Positions 22,999 through 33,012 of a stretch of 64,000 nt of DNA are shown piece after piece. Numbering within the stretch: the first letter of the stretch is position 1; every line of letters begins with the position of its first letter. This stretch comes from Bettongia penicillata ogilbyi (lineage: Eukaryota > Chordata > Mammalia > Diprotodontia > Potoroidae), in assembly GCA_023548195.1 (NCBI GenBank), contig JAJHZJ010000575.1:1491454-1555453 (forward strand), read 5' to 3'. Both the position numbers and the translations under genes were made by a program. Below the pieces are notes generated by a model. It ran no database searches. It worked only from the letters and a program-made list of their open reading frames with translations, and had not been told where the DNA came from.

Positions 22999-23331
22999 TG
23001 TGTGTATGTGAGTGTGTATGTGTGTTCATCCTTTGTTGCTGAAGAAGACCATGCCATCAGAGAAATGATGACCTGACTTGCACTGGACTTTGTTTTGAGT
23101 GAGGGAGGGCTGTGCAGGTCACCAGCCTCACTTCTCCTCCAGAGCCATCTGAATCCAGTGACCAGATATTCATCAGGATGACTGGAGATGACCCAGGATG
23201 AGGCAGTTGGGGTTAAGTGACTTGCCCAAGGTCACACAGCTAGTGAGTGTCAAGTGTCTGAGGTGAGATTTGAACTCAGGTCCTCCTGACTCCTACACTG
23301 GTGCTCTATCCACTGCACCACCTAGCTGCCT
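22999..23331 (-). repeat. WSINE/WALLSI-type SINE, full length
   Basis: In sense (minus) it runs from a tRNA-like head (aggcagctaggtggtgcagt, with B-box-like gagttcaaatc) through tgtgaccttgggcaagtcac. It continues into the long 3' body and ends in an AC-rich tail (22,999-23,025 on the plus strand). It is one of three near-complete copies. Both RNA polymerase III promoter boxes are recognisable, which is normal for a tRNA-derived SINE and does not make it a tRNA gene. Confidence 0.88.
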
Positions 23332-23803
23332 GTCACTAGAGGTAAGGTTTCCATGAATGACTTACATCTGCAACTATTGAGTAATATCCTAAGTACAGCC
23401 TACAGCTGGGCCAAAGAAGTCAGCTGGTAAAGGAATGAGGGACATTTCTGGTCCCTGACATTCTTGATAGTTGGTATGTTGTACCACGCACAGTCCCCAA
23501 GGGACTCCTGAGGCAGGTCACCCCATAGAACTCTAAAGTCTGCAGTGATACCTCCTGTCCTCCATGGTTTTAATGGATAGAGGATTGGGAACAGGCTAGG
23601 AGAAGGCACTGATAAGGAGCCTGGGGAAGGGATATCATGGAGAAAAATGGAGAGAAAACCCAAGAAAAAGAATTCAACTAAACTGAACATATTTTTTTCA
23701 TATTAAACAGTTTTTCACATTAGTCATGATGTAAAGAAAAATTAGAACTAATGGGAGGAGCCTACATGCTGACAGTGCACTGATGAGCACATCTAGGTGA
23801 CCT
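23332..23803. other. Unique sequence
   Basis: No gene or repeat is recognised. The 96-codon minus frame at 23,400-23,690 shows no domain. Confidence 0.5.
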
Positions 23804-23804
23804 T

Positions 23805-24028
23805 GAGTGGGACTTTGAGTCAAGAAGACCTGAATTCAAATCCTGCCTCAGACATTTACTAGCTGTTACCATGGACAAGTCATAGTCTGCCTCAGTTTCC
23901 TTAACTGTAAAATGAAGACAGTAGTAGTACTTACTTTTCCAGGCTATTAAGAAAATCAAACAAAGTCCTATTTGTAAAGTACTTTGTGAACCTTGAGACA
24001 CTTTATAAATACTAGCTATCATTACTTC
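23805..24028 (+). repeat. THER1/MIR SINE
   Basis: The order gaagacctgaattcaaatcc, tgcctcagtttccttaactg, tttgtaaagtactttgtgaa and tataaatactagctatcatt covers the SINE from B box to the L2-type terminus. Confidence 0.85.
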
Positions 24029-24960
24029 CAGCTTCCCTTGGGGCAGTGCCCAAGTTGGTAGCCAGGGCAACCTAAATAAGAGGGAGGAGCCTGTCAGGTC
24101 TGAAGAGCTTTAACCCCTTCTTGGCAGTGACTTAGAGGGAGTTTGTGCTCTGGTTAATAAGTAGAGCAGGCAGAGTTCTATCATCTAATTTGGAAACTGA
24201 GTGAATCACCCAGATCTTCAGAGCATGACCAAATCATTGCCCTATTTGTAGCACTATCTCAGGTCTCATCATCTATAAGTGAGCTGAGCATGTACCATGA
24301 ATTTCCCATAGTGCCCCACTATACAGTCAGTCCCTTGGGCCCAAGGCCTGGGGAGAACAGGGAATCATCTACTTAGCAAAGACAGGAAGCAGACTAAAAA
24401 TGGACATGAAGAGTATTGTGTTAGCCACAGGACCACCAAGGAGTTCTGAAAACCTGTGCTAACAGGACAAGCCACTTGGCACTTAGAGAAAGAAATGACC
24501 TTGAGAGGTGATAGGGTTTGGGGAATTTCCAACTTTAAGCTTCAATATTTTTTTTTGAGGAGGAGGAGGAAAAAAATGGATTCTGACCCTTTTTGCCCAT
24601 GGTGTAAATCCTAGTAGGGTTGTTTTCCCAGTGTGAGAATTGTCTATGGATGTTTTATTTCAGCAGCTAGTTCCACTTTGCCACCTTGTCCTAGTGCTTG
24701 AAATAGCTTCAGCTCAGAGCACATGTGGTCAAACATCTGCTTTCCAGTGCTTGGCAGAAAGCTGGTTTTGGTGATGGCTGAATGCAAGGTTATTCTAGGG
24801 ACAGTCAGGTCTTTGGACCAGTGGGGTCTGTTGGGGTGACTTCTGTCTTTTTGTACTTTTCCAGGAGGAAAAGAAGGCATGTTCTCTCTCAGAAGCTCTG
24901 CCTCATGGCCTGGGATATTTGAAAAACACTAAGTCATATTCGGAAGACAGTAGTCACATG
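24029..24960. other. Unique sequence
   Basis: Nothing recognisable was found. Short A-rich and T-rich patches near 24,540-24,580 are the only low-complexity content. Confidence 0.5.
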
Positions 24961-24964
24961 ACAG

Positions 24965-25145
24965 AGAAAGAAGACTGCACTGGAATCAGAAGCCCTGGAT
25001 GTGAATCCTGACTCCTTAAGCTGCTTCCATGGAGACCCTCAGAAAATCATTTATCCTCTACTGTCAAAGGAGCAGATTCCTCCTCTGAGAAATAAAGGGC
25101 TTAGACTAAATGACAAGGTCTAGTCCAACTCTAAATCCTATGTTA
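24965..25145 (+). repeat. MIR-like SINE variant
   Basis: It includes tggatgtgaatcctgactcc and agggcttagactaaatgac, ending in ccaactctaaatcctatg. This matches the SINE variant also seen at 22.6, 29.1 and 44.0 kb. Confidence 0.68.
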
Positions 25146-25171
25146 TAAGTGAATGGAGGATTTGTCATTTC

Positions 25172-25372
25172 AACTGAATTCTATTCAGCAAATATTTATT
25201 ACACACATATGACAAGCACTTTATTAGGCATTGAAGATATAAAGAAATGTATGCTCTTAAGGAGCATATATTCCCTTTGCTAACTATTTCACACATAGAG
25301 TTAAGTAAATATAACATATAAACAGAATAAATAATGATTCCTTTATGGTAGGCAGAGGGAGTATAAACCATT
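25172..25372 (-). repeat. L2 3' end, antisense
   Basis: The blocks ttcagcaaatatttattaca, agcactttattaggcattga and gctcttaaggagcatata follow antisense L2 order. It is strongly AT-shifted relative to the other copies. Confidence 0.72.
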
Positions 25373-25821
25373 GTCCAGTCCAAGTAATTATTGTTTAGAA
25401 ACATATAGACTCTAGAATTCAGATCCAGAAGGGCTCACAAAGATTGCATACAGTGTGGCCCTCTTCTTCCACCTTCTCATGAATGAGAAAAAGAACACCC
25501 AAGAATTTCAGAGTCTTAGGTTATTTTGATTAATGAGATGTGTGAAGCATATTCTCAAAAGTGGTTAACTCTTCTTACATTAGTGTATTTCAGTCTCTTA
25601 ACTCGGAAGAATTTATTTTGTTTTATTTTCACAGAGAAAAAAGAGGATGTGTCATTTTTAAGTTAACTTTTTTCCCAGAAAGTTTGATTATGCCTTGCAC
25701 ATAATTTAGTGTTTCATAATAAAAGACTAATTCTTTAATAACCAAAAATAGATTTTTAAAAACAGTGCCAACTGCAATATCCCTGTTCAAATCCTAAGGA
25801 ATGACAGTTTCTAACTAGGTG

Positions 25822-25893
25822 GATCAAACCTTTATTAAGCACTTAGTAGGTTTTAGGTGTTGACCTAAGTGCTAGGGATTCAAATTGCAAGGG
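25822..25893 (-). repeat. L2 3' terminal fragment, antisense
   Basis: It shows aacctttattaagcactta and ctaagtgctagggattcaa only. A CA/TA-rich array follows. Confidence 0.65.
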
Positions 25894-25904
25894 GGGAAGA
25901 GGGA

Positions 25905-26125
25905 GTTTTTATATACACGCATATGTATATATGTATCACACACATATGTACACATACATACACACATACATATATATATAGAGAGAGAGACAGACAGAAA
26001 TACAGGGGGAAATTATATATGTAATTTCCCCTATGTGGGTATGTTCATGTGTGTGTATCAAAACACATATACACATATATACACACATATATGTATGTAT
26101 GTGTGCATACATATACTGTCTGCCA
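25905..26125. repeat. Compound CA/TATG/GA simple-repeat region
   Basis: Alternating CACATA, TATG and GAGA patches carry internal non-repeat islands. It is pyrimidine-purine alternating over much of its length. The ORFs with Ile/Tyr/His/Cys runs are artefacts. Confidence 0.85.
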
Positions 26126-26437
26126 ACATTGGCTTACTTTTTCATGAAAGAGGATAAGTCATACAAGGTGCTGGAAATCAGGAGAAAGGGAGAGATTCCC
26201 CATTGGAGGTCAAGCATAAAATTGCTGAGAATCAAGAGTAAAGCCAGGAGAGAAGTTAGCATGGATGGCCCAAGAAGTTCCATACATGGCAATCCTAGGC
26301 AAAAAGTCACCAACCAGAAGAGAAGGCTATAGTGGTAGAGGCATCTCCAGGGTGAGCAGGCTACTGAGGAAAAGTAGAAAACCCTGAAGAGTCAGATAGG
26401 AATCTAAGAGAAAAGAGGACTCCACTTACCAAGAGAA

Positions 26438-26590
26438 AAAAGGGCCATTCGAGTTCATCTGGTCTAACTCGTACATTTTGAAGATGAGCAAACTGAGGAT
26501 TACGGGAGCTAAGTGATTTGCCCAAGGTCTCCCAGAATTCCACTTCAGGTTTCAGATTCCCAGGATATTGTTTATTCTGTTCCACCACTT
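26438..26590 (-). repeat. MIR SINE, antisense
   Basis: It reads gagttcatctggtctaactc, gatgagcaaactgaggatta and agtgatttgcccaaggtctc, the antisense form of the MIR variant. The tRNA-like head end is decayed. Confidence 0.75.
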
Positions 26591-27069
26591 TTGCCTTGGA
26601 ATAACAAATCTGTAAACCTTAGCCTGTGGTGAACGGTAAAATCACAAGGCTTTTTACCCATCTTTCAGTGAGCACTAAAACTCTGAACTACCCCAAGGAA
26701 GTTTTGATGTGGTTATTTTCCATCTGATAAGAACACTAAGCACTCAGGAACAAAGATTCACCTCTGTTTAGAATTAGCATGGAAAATAAATGGTGGTTAG
26801 TGTCAAGATGCTCCCAGATTCAATTTTCAAATACATTTCTTTGTAAACGAAAACATCGGTGAAATGAATCATTTCTAGCCATGGAACATCAAGTGCTCAG
26901 CTTAACACTGCCTCGAGTGAAAAATGACTTTGGGGAGTAAATGTGGTAACGCCGTTGGTGTCAGTTTCATTCTAGACAAAGATTAAGAGTTTCTCCAAAA
27001 CTAAATCTCAAAACACCTAATGTAGAAAATCATTCCTTGTGCTCATCCTTATTTTCAGAGTGACCACGA
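26591..27069. other. Repeat-free stretch, possible conserved noncoding element
   Basis: No repeat is recognised. Base composition is even, and CpG dinucleotides persist in places (for example aacgccgttggtg and tgcctcgagtg). This makes it one of the better candidates for constrained DNA, though conservation cannot be judged from one sequence. Confidence 0.3.
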
Positions 27070-27512
27070 TAATCTAGTTGGCATTTATGGGAGACTTCCG
27101 AAAAGCACTTCGCAGGCATTTGTCTATTTGACTCCCACAAATACACTGTGACTTAGGTGGTCCTATTATCCCCATTGATTTGTTAATGGTGTTCAGTCAT
27201 TTCAGTTGTGTCCAACTCCTTGGGACCCATTTGGAGTTTTTTGGGTAAAGATACGAAAGTGGTTTGCCATTTCCTTCTCCAGTTCATTTTATACATGAGG
27301 AAACTGAGACAAACAAGGTGAAGTGACTTACCTAGGATCACACAGCTGGCAAGCATCTGAGGCTGGATTTGAACAGGTCTAGTGATCCATTGCTCTGTCT
27401 AGTTTCTTCATCCCCATTTTGTAGACATGTTAACTGAGGCCCGCAGAGATTAGTTGAGTCTCTTAGGGTCACATCGTGCCTCAGGTAGGTTTTGAACGAT
27501 TGTACCAATTAT
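27070..27512 (-). repeat. MIR SINE, antisense, split by a SINE insertion
   Basis: The left part (to 27,176) ends in tggtcctattatccccatt. The right part resumes at about 27,410 with atccccattttgtagacat and continues as antisense MIR (aactgaggcccgcagagatt). The two halves join into one MIR when the inserted SINE is removed. Confidence 0.78.
27177..27409 (-). repeat. Mar1-type SINE inserted in a MIR
   Basis: Antisense order: tgtccaactccttgggaccc, ttgccatttccttctccagt, aggatcacacagctggca, then the tRNA-like end. A 9-bp direct repeat atccccatt (27,168-27,176 and 27,410-27,418) brackets it and is a plausible target-site duplication. Confidence 0.85.
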
Positions 27513-27782
27513 TCTAATTTCACTTTTTAATGCACAAATTCAAGGGTAATAAGGGTTGGCCAGACTGATAGGTAGGGAGACCCAGGTTTGGATACATGTA
27601 CTTTTGGTGCAACTTTGGGGAATGCAGGTAACCTCTCAGTACTCCAGTCAAGTCTAAGACTAACTCACGGAGAAAATGTCTATCAGTATCGGTAGAGGCA
27701 CAATCAACCAAAAACCACTAACTGATTCCATGAAAATGAGAGGATGGGCAAAGCTATGTTCAGAGCATAGTTAGGTCTGAAG

Positions 27783-27824
27783 CGAGGGGTTCTTAATCTG
27801 GGACCCATGGACAAATCTGGGCAT
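27783..27824. mobile_element. hAT-like TIR-end fragment
   Basis: The sequence gaggggttcttaatctggg followed by acccatggacaaatct matches the terminus of the family at 28,309-28,490. The SINE that starts right after it cuts it short. Confidence 0.5.
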
Positions 27825-28178
27825 CTAAGTGGCACCATATTGCATAGAGCGCTGGGCTTGGAATCAAGAAGACTCATCTTCCTGAGTTCAATTCTGACTT
27901 CAGACAGTTACTAACTGTGTGGTCCTGGGCGAGTCACTTAATCTTAGGTAGAACAGTGGATAGAGCTGTGGGCCTGCTATCAGGAAAATTCTTCTTCCTG
28001 GGTTCAATCTGACTTTAGACACTAGCTGTATGACCCTGGGAAAGTCACTTAACCCTGTTTGCCTCAGTTTCTGCATCTGAAAATGAACTAGAGAAGGAAA
28101 AGGCAAACCACTTTAGTATCTTTGCCAAGAAAACCCCAAATGGAATCACAAAGAGTCAGATACAACTAAATAACTACT
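27825..28178 (+). repeat. Mar1-type SINE with a duplicated head
   Basis: Two tRNA-like heads lie in tandem: 27,825-27,942 (ending at gagtcacttaatctta) and about 27,943-28,178 (head, core and full RTE tail). The first lacks a tail. This is either a second SINE inserted into or next to the first, or a dimeric SINE. Confidence 0.82.
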
Positions 28179-28308
28179 GAAAGAGTGTGGGCTGGGTTAG
28201 AAGTTGAAGTGTACAGAAAGATCCAATGCCAAAGAAATCTACTGAGGCATTTTCCTGCACGTGTCTATCTAGAAGGTATATCATAGGGATTAATCAATGT
28301 CTTTAGAT

Positions 28309-28490
28309 CAAGGGTTATTAATTTTTGTGGTGCCCTGTCTTCCTCTGGCCGGCAGTCTTCTCAGAATCATGTTTTTAAATGCATAAAATAAATAAATAGG
28401 ATTAGAAAGGAAACCAATTCCAATGAAATATGTTTATCAAAATATATCTTTTATCAAATGTGCTCATGGAATCCAGATTAAGAACCCTCG
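28309..28490. mobile_element. hAT-like nonautonomous DNA transposon (MITE), complete
   Basis: The 182-bp element has imperfect terminal inverted repeats: caagggttattaat at the left and attaagaaccctcg at the right. The imperfect 8-bp flanks ctttagat and ccttagag (6 of 8 identical) fit an hAT target duplication. The internal AT-rich body (gtttttaaatgcataaaata, aggaaaccaattcc) is shared with the copies at 8.6 and 40.3 kb. It encodes nothing. Confidence 0.7.
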
Positions 28491-28498
28491 CCTTAGAG

Positions 28499-29074
28499 AT
28501 AATGACACTTTCTCTAAATGTGGAAAAGATTACTAGAAATTTAAATACCTCAGGTGGTGTACAAGTTGTTCAAAAAAATTTTCCAGTCTAAATTTGTTAA
28601 TGTTTTTCACTTGTTCATTTTTATTAAGAAAATGAGACACTACGCTTCCCTTCCCCCACCTCCAGTAAAATAACCACTAGCACCTCTTTAAATTCCAATA
28701 AAGTTAAAAAGCACTTATTAAGAACCTACTATGTGTCAGGCACTATACTAATATATGCTGTAGATGGGGATGGGGAGAACCCCAACAAGTTGGAATAAAA
28801 CCACACAGCCATCTATCTCATCTTTCCTTGGAGTGGCTCATTATGGCTGCAGGCTACAGACTTGTAAATTACTTATCTTAACAATGATGGAAAACACTCC
28901 ATGCTGTTCTAAGGGAGCCTGGAATAAATTGTTGTTCCCCCCAGTCTCCATTAACCAGTCTGTTTGTATAGAGAAGACTGATTTAGACACCGAATTTAGT
29001 ATTTACATTTCTGGTGAGAATTCAAACACTTCCTCGTTTTGCTATCCAAAGCTATTCCCATTAAGAAACTGAAC
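28499..29074. other. Unique sequence with a short L2 relic
   Basis: A 75-bp antisense L2 terminus (ttattaagaacctactatg, gtcaggcactatactaat) lies at about 28,695-28,770. The rest is unrecognised. The 102-codon plus frame at 28,764-29,072 has no domain. Confidence 0.55.
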
Positions 29075-29285
29075 TGGGGAACCAGAAGGCCAAGTATTGG
29101 CAAGAGCCTTGGACTTTGATTCAGAACACCTGGGTTCACGTCCTGGCCTGATCACTTTTAGTAATCTTTTACAGCTTCACCTTTCGAACACGGGATTTTC
29201 CTTCCATAGAACGATGACGTTGGACCAAGCTATTTCTAAATTTCCTTCTAGTTCTAAATATTGTAACTCAGGAAACCTGACCTGA
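29075..29285 (+). repeat. MIR-like SINE variant
   Basis: It includes gattcagaacacctgggttc and a 3' end of the form gacgttggaccaagc followed by ccttctagttctaaatat. The core between them is weak. Confidence 0.65.
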
Positions 29286-29534
29286 TGCCTTTTTTCTTTC
29301 TGACATTTTCCAGAAATTTTTCCTATAAAAGCACACAGAACAGAATCAAAAGAAAAGAAGAAGTGTATCCCCTGGAAGTGAACCTATTCACAAAGGGTTA
29401 GCGTTTCTGGATTAAAAGTAAAGACACCATCTTGTCTCAACACAAAAATCAGAATGCTGCTTGATTAGAGAATCATTAGATTTTTGCTTCTGAATTTTCA
29501 ATCATATTCATTTGCAGGTGAAAAACAAGGATCT

Positions 29535-29792
29535 CCCTGGTTCGGTCCATCCTTCATAGAGCTGCCAAAGTAATTTTCCTAAAGTTCAGGTCTGATCAAA
29601 TGGTCACTCCCCTACTCAGCAAACTGAAATGGCTCCCTCTTACCACCAGAATGAAAAACAGAGTCCCCATTTGGTATCTGAGGCTCTTCCCAAGTTGGCC
29701 TCTTCTCCCCGACAAGGATTCAGTCATCTTGCCATAGTGTCCCATTAGCTATGCCTCTCAAAGAATACCCATAGCCCCTTAATGTGGGGGTG
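29535..29792 (+). repeat. L2 LINE fragment, sense
   Basis: The blocks catccttcatagagctgcca, tcaaatggtcactccccta and ctgaaatggctccctcttac match the sense C-terminal L2 ORF2 region. Both ends are truncated. Confidence 0.8.
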
Positions 29793-29939
29793 TTTTTTAG
29801 GTTAAGTTTTTTTTTTATAGTGGGATATCCTGAGGTCATGTCACAGAAGTCCCACCTCATCCCTCCTTTCTACTACAGTCAATCATTTTGAGGTGTACGA
29901 AGTCTATATTTCCTTATTGTGATATCTGTTCATTTGTCA

Positions 29940-30180
29940 CTAGGTGCAGTAATGAAAGGAGTGATGAATTTGAGGTCAGCAAGATCTGAATTCAAATCCT
30001 GACTAAGATATTTACTACTTATCTGACCCTGGGGAAGTCATTGGACTTCTTTTAGCCTCAGTACCTTCATCTGTAAAATGGGGATAATAGAACATACAAG
30101 ATTTTTGTGAGGGTCAAATGAGATAACCTATGTGAAAAGATTTGCAAAAAAAGCTATAAAGGTTAGCTATCATCATCACA
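29940..30180 (+). repeat. THER1/MIR SINE
   Basis: The head gaattcaaatcctgacta, cttcatctgtaaaatgggga and the tail gataacctatgtgaaaagat and aaagctataaaggttagcta are in sense order. Confidence 0.82.
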
Positions 30181-30764
30181 CTAAATTAATTAACTGCCTC
30201 CCTACCTTCTAATGCAGCTAAACTCTTTCAGGAAAGGCAAGAAGGGGAAAAGAAGCCAAGAGGGTCTGTACTCCATCCTGCCCAGGAACTGCCAACTAGA
30301 AACATTAGTTGGCTCAACCACCACTAAAATGCAAACTGTAAGAACCCAAGTTATTAATTTTTCAGGAGCAATGGGATGTCTGACCCTTTGGCTGTTTATG
30401 TAAGACATGTAAATAGTGAAAAGGCCAAAGTACAGATGGAGAGTCAGCAGCTTGGAGGTCCCAGTCTTCAAAGTACTCCCAAGGATTCTGGGAACTTAGC
30501 CTTGTTCCTCAACTTGCTTACAGTTTTCTACCCCTTTATGGCAGACACACTTTATGGAGGGCTGGTAATGCCACCCACGTCCCTGGGATTATGCAAACTC
30601 TGGCCATAAAGCATTTTGAAGATATAAAGCAATTATGTGCCATTATGAAAAAAAAGACCTTTTTTTTCTTGAGAAAAAGCAGATGTTGATTTTGTTTTCA
30701 TGCTTTAAGCCAAAGAGTAGCCAATTAAGTTGCCAAGGTCTGCAATTTGATCCACTCTACACCA
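30181..30764. other. Unique sequence
   Basis: No element is recognised. Overlapping 60-90 codon frames on both strands lack recognisable domains. Confidence 0.5.
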
Positions 30765-30940
30765 AGAGTTCTGCATCTAGAGCCAGAGGACCACAGTACA
30801 AGAACTACCTCTGCCAGTCCTTCCTTACAGGACCTTTGGCAAGAACGTTCACCTTCATTGTGCCTCAGTTTCCTCATATGATAAAGAGGAGATTGGAATA
30901 AGCAGTCTCTCAGGTACCTTCCAAACCAAAATCTATTTTA
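30765..30940 (+). repeat. MIR-like SINE variant
   Basis: It contains gcatctagagccagaggac, gtgcctcagtttcctcata and the ending gagattggaataagcagtc followed by aggtaccttcca. Confidence 0.65.
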
Positions 30941-31269
30941 ATTGTTTAAAATCTTATTTGTATTGATATATTTTCTTTTTATTTCACCTTCACTTTCAAA
31001 TCAATGCTCCCTCCTCTGCGCAGAGAGCTAGCCTTTATATTCTGGAAGTTATCTTAACTGCAATCCAGTGAACACATTCTGAGAAGTGACTTCTGATGTC
31101 TCTTCCAGGTCTAGAACTGTTGAATCTACGACTGGAATCATAAGAGAATACACTGATGCCCCCTTTCCAATAACAATCATAGTAGTGATTTTATTAAGGT
31201 TCCAGAACTGGAAACGGGTCAGGGAGGGGATCTCAGAGGAGATAGTGAGGCAAGGCAATGAGGGAGTCA
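30941..31269. other. Unique AT-rich sequence
   Basis: Nothing recognisable was found. The two overlapping ORFs on opposite strands near 31,049-31,394 have no family match by eye. Confidence 0.45.
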
Positions 31270-31618
31270 AAGTGCTGGATCTTCATCTCCCTCTTCACTT
31301 GTTGACCTTCTGTTCTTCCCTTAAGGTCCAGTTCAGCTTTTACCTCCTCCAGGATGCCTACCTTGATTCCCTCTTTTCTCCCACAATTGGATAAGGACCT
31401 TCCCCTTCTACCCTCATAGGACACTTGCTTTTGTAAATTTCAAAGGACTTAACTTGCTGAAATGATCAGTCTTTCAGCATTTTATATCATAGCTCTCCAA
31501 ATAGAAGGATTTTCCCATTACTGTCATTCCCCTGAAGACCGGGACTGTGTCCTGTCCTTTGTATGTCTCTCAGTGCCTAGCACAGTGATCAGGTCAGTAT
31601 TAGTAAATGTTTACTTTA
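31270..31618 (+). repeat. L2 LINE 3' end, sense
   Basis: It reads tttacctcctccaggatgcc, then ctgaagaccgggactgtgtc, then cagtgcctagcacagtgatc and agtaaatgtttactt. This is the typical L2 terminal order. Confidence 0.85.
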
Positions 31619-31639
31619 TTTGCTGTATTACATTTTTAT

Positions 31640-31893
31640 GTGAGGCAGCTAGGTGGTGTAATGGATACAGTACCGGTCCTAGAGTCAGGAAGATGCATCT
31701 TCCTGAGTTCAAATTTGCCTCAAGATACAAGCTGTGTGACTCTGGGTAAGTCACTTAACCCTGTTTGCCACAGTCTCCTCATTTGTAAAGTGAGCTGGAG
31801 AAGGAAATGACAAACCATTTCACTGCTTTTGCCAAGAAAACCCCAAATGAGGTCACAAAGTGTCAGACATGACTGAAAACCAACAGCAGCAAT
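31640..31893 (+). repeat. Mar1-type SINE, well preserved
   Basis: It has gaggcagctaggtggtgtaa, tgactctgggtaagtcactt, gtgagctggagaaggaaatg and tgccaagaaaaccccaaatg, ending in a CAACAGCAGCAA-like tail. It is among the least diverged copies here. Confidence 0.92.
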
Positions 31894-32084
31894 TGAATAT
31901 TTTCTATGGCCTTGGTTGGTGAAAGGAAGTCAACACCAGTGAAATCATGGGTCCTTGAGTACTGAGGAAAGGCTTTATTGCAGGGCTAAAGTTTGTGACT
32001 CAGTTTTCTGAGAAGGAACCTCATTACTTTCACTTTGGACTTAAGTAGCATAATTTGAACAATAGACCTTTAACTATGAATTTC

Positions 32085-32610
32085 AATAGCATTTCATGGC
32101 AGAAAATCAAAAGACTTAGTTTTGAATCCTTATTGTTTCTATGTGTGTGTTTGTCCTTTGTTGCCAAAGAAGACCATGCCATCAGAGAAATGATGATATG
32201 ACTTGACTTTGTTTTGAGTAAGGGAGGGCTGTGCAGGTCATCAGCCTCACTTCTCCTCCAGAGTCATCTGAATCCAGTGACCAGATATTCATCAGGATGA
32301 CTGGAGATGACTCGGGATGGGGCAATTGGGGTTAAGTGACTTGCCCAAGGTCACACAGCTAGTGAGTGTCAAGTGTCTGAGGTGAGATTTGAACTCAGGT
32401 GCTCCTGACTCCTGCACTGGTGCTCTATCCACTGCACCACCTAGCTGCCCTGTTTCTATGTATGACCTTGGGGAAACCCTTTTATCTCTGTTTCAGAATC
32501 CTCACACGTGAAAATGAGATAATTATAATCCTACCCTAAAAATTACAATCAAATGAAATGATATATAAAGTGTTTCATAAACCATAATATTCTATTAATA
32601 TCAGCTGTCT
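32085..32610 (+). repeat. MIR SINE split by a WSINE/WALLSI-type insertion
   Basis: The head (gacttagttttgaatcctta) ends at about 32,144. The remainder (tatgaccttggggaaaccct onward, then the AT-rich tail) resumes at about 32,451. Removing 32,145-32,450 restores one MIR. Confidence 0.75.
32145..32450 (-). repeat. WSINE/WALLSI-type SINE with target-site duplication
   Basis: A full-length antisense copy, from the AC/GT-rich 3' end at the left to gcaccacctagctgccc at the right. The 11-bp direct repeat tgtttctatgt occurs at 32,134-32,144 and 32,451-32,461, immediately on both sides. Confidence 0.93.
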
Positions 32611-33012
32611 TTAATGCTATTATCATTTCCATTAGTAATAAAAAGTGAAGTAGAACCTAACACAGGAAAAAATCATCAAAAATTATAGCAGTATAATAAG
32701 AATTACATAGAAGTACATTAGCTGGTTGGAACATTCTATTAAAAAAAAAAAACATGGTGTGCTTGAGTAACAGATGTCAGAGTAGAACTCTGATCACTGC
32801 TCAAAGAAAACCCCTCTGTGATTTCTATTGGAAATGATCTGGTTCTAAATTTATACCATAAGCAACTCTCTTTATGATGACAGTCTTTGATATGATCATT
32901 CGTTGCTGATATATAGTTGGTTGAGTTCATGCCCATGGAAGGTCTTTTCGTTCTATTCCATTGTTGTATCTTATCTATTTCTTCTTGTTGTTATTTTGGG
33001 AGAGGGCTTTCC
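32611..33012. other. Unique AT-rich sequence
   Basis: No gene or repeat is recognised. A short poly-A tract lies near 32,742-32,753. Confidence 0.45.

Noticed and set aside
22999..23331. tRNA gene
   Set aside because: A- and B-box-like motifs occur in this and all other tRNA-headed SINEs. No cloverleaf with an intact acceptor stem is present.
25905..26125. CRISPR-like or satellite repeats
   Set aside because: The repeats are short simple-sequence units without regular unique spacers.
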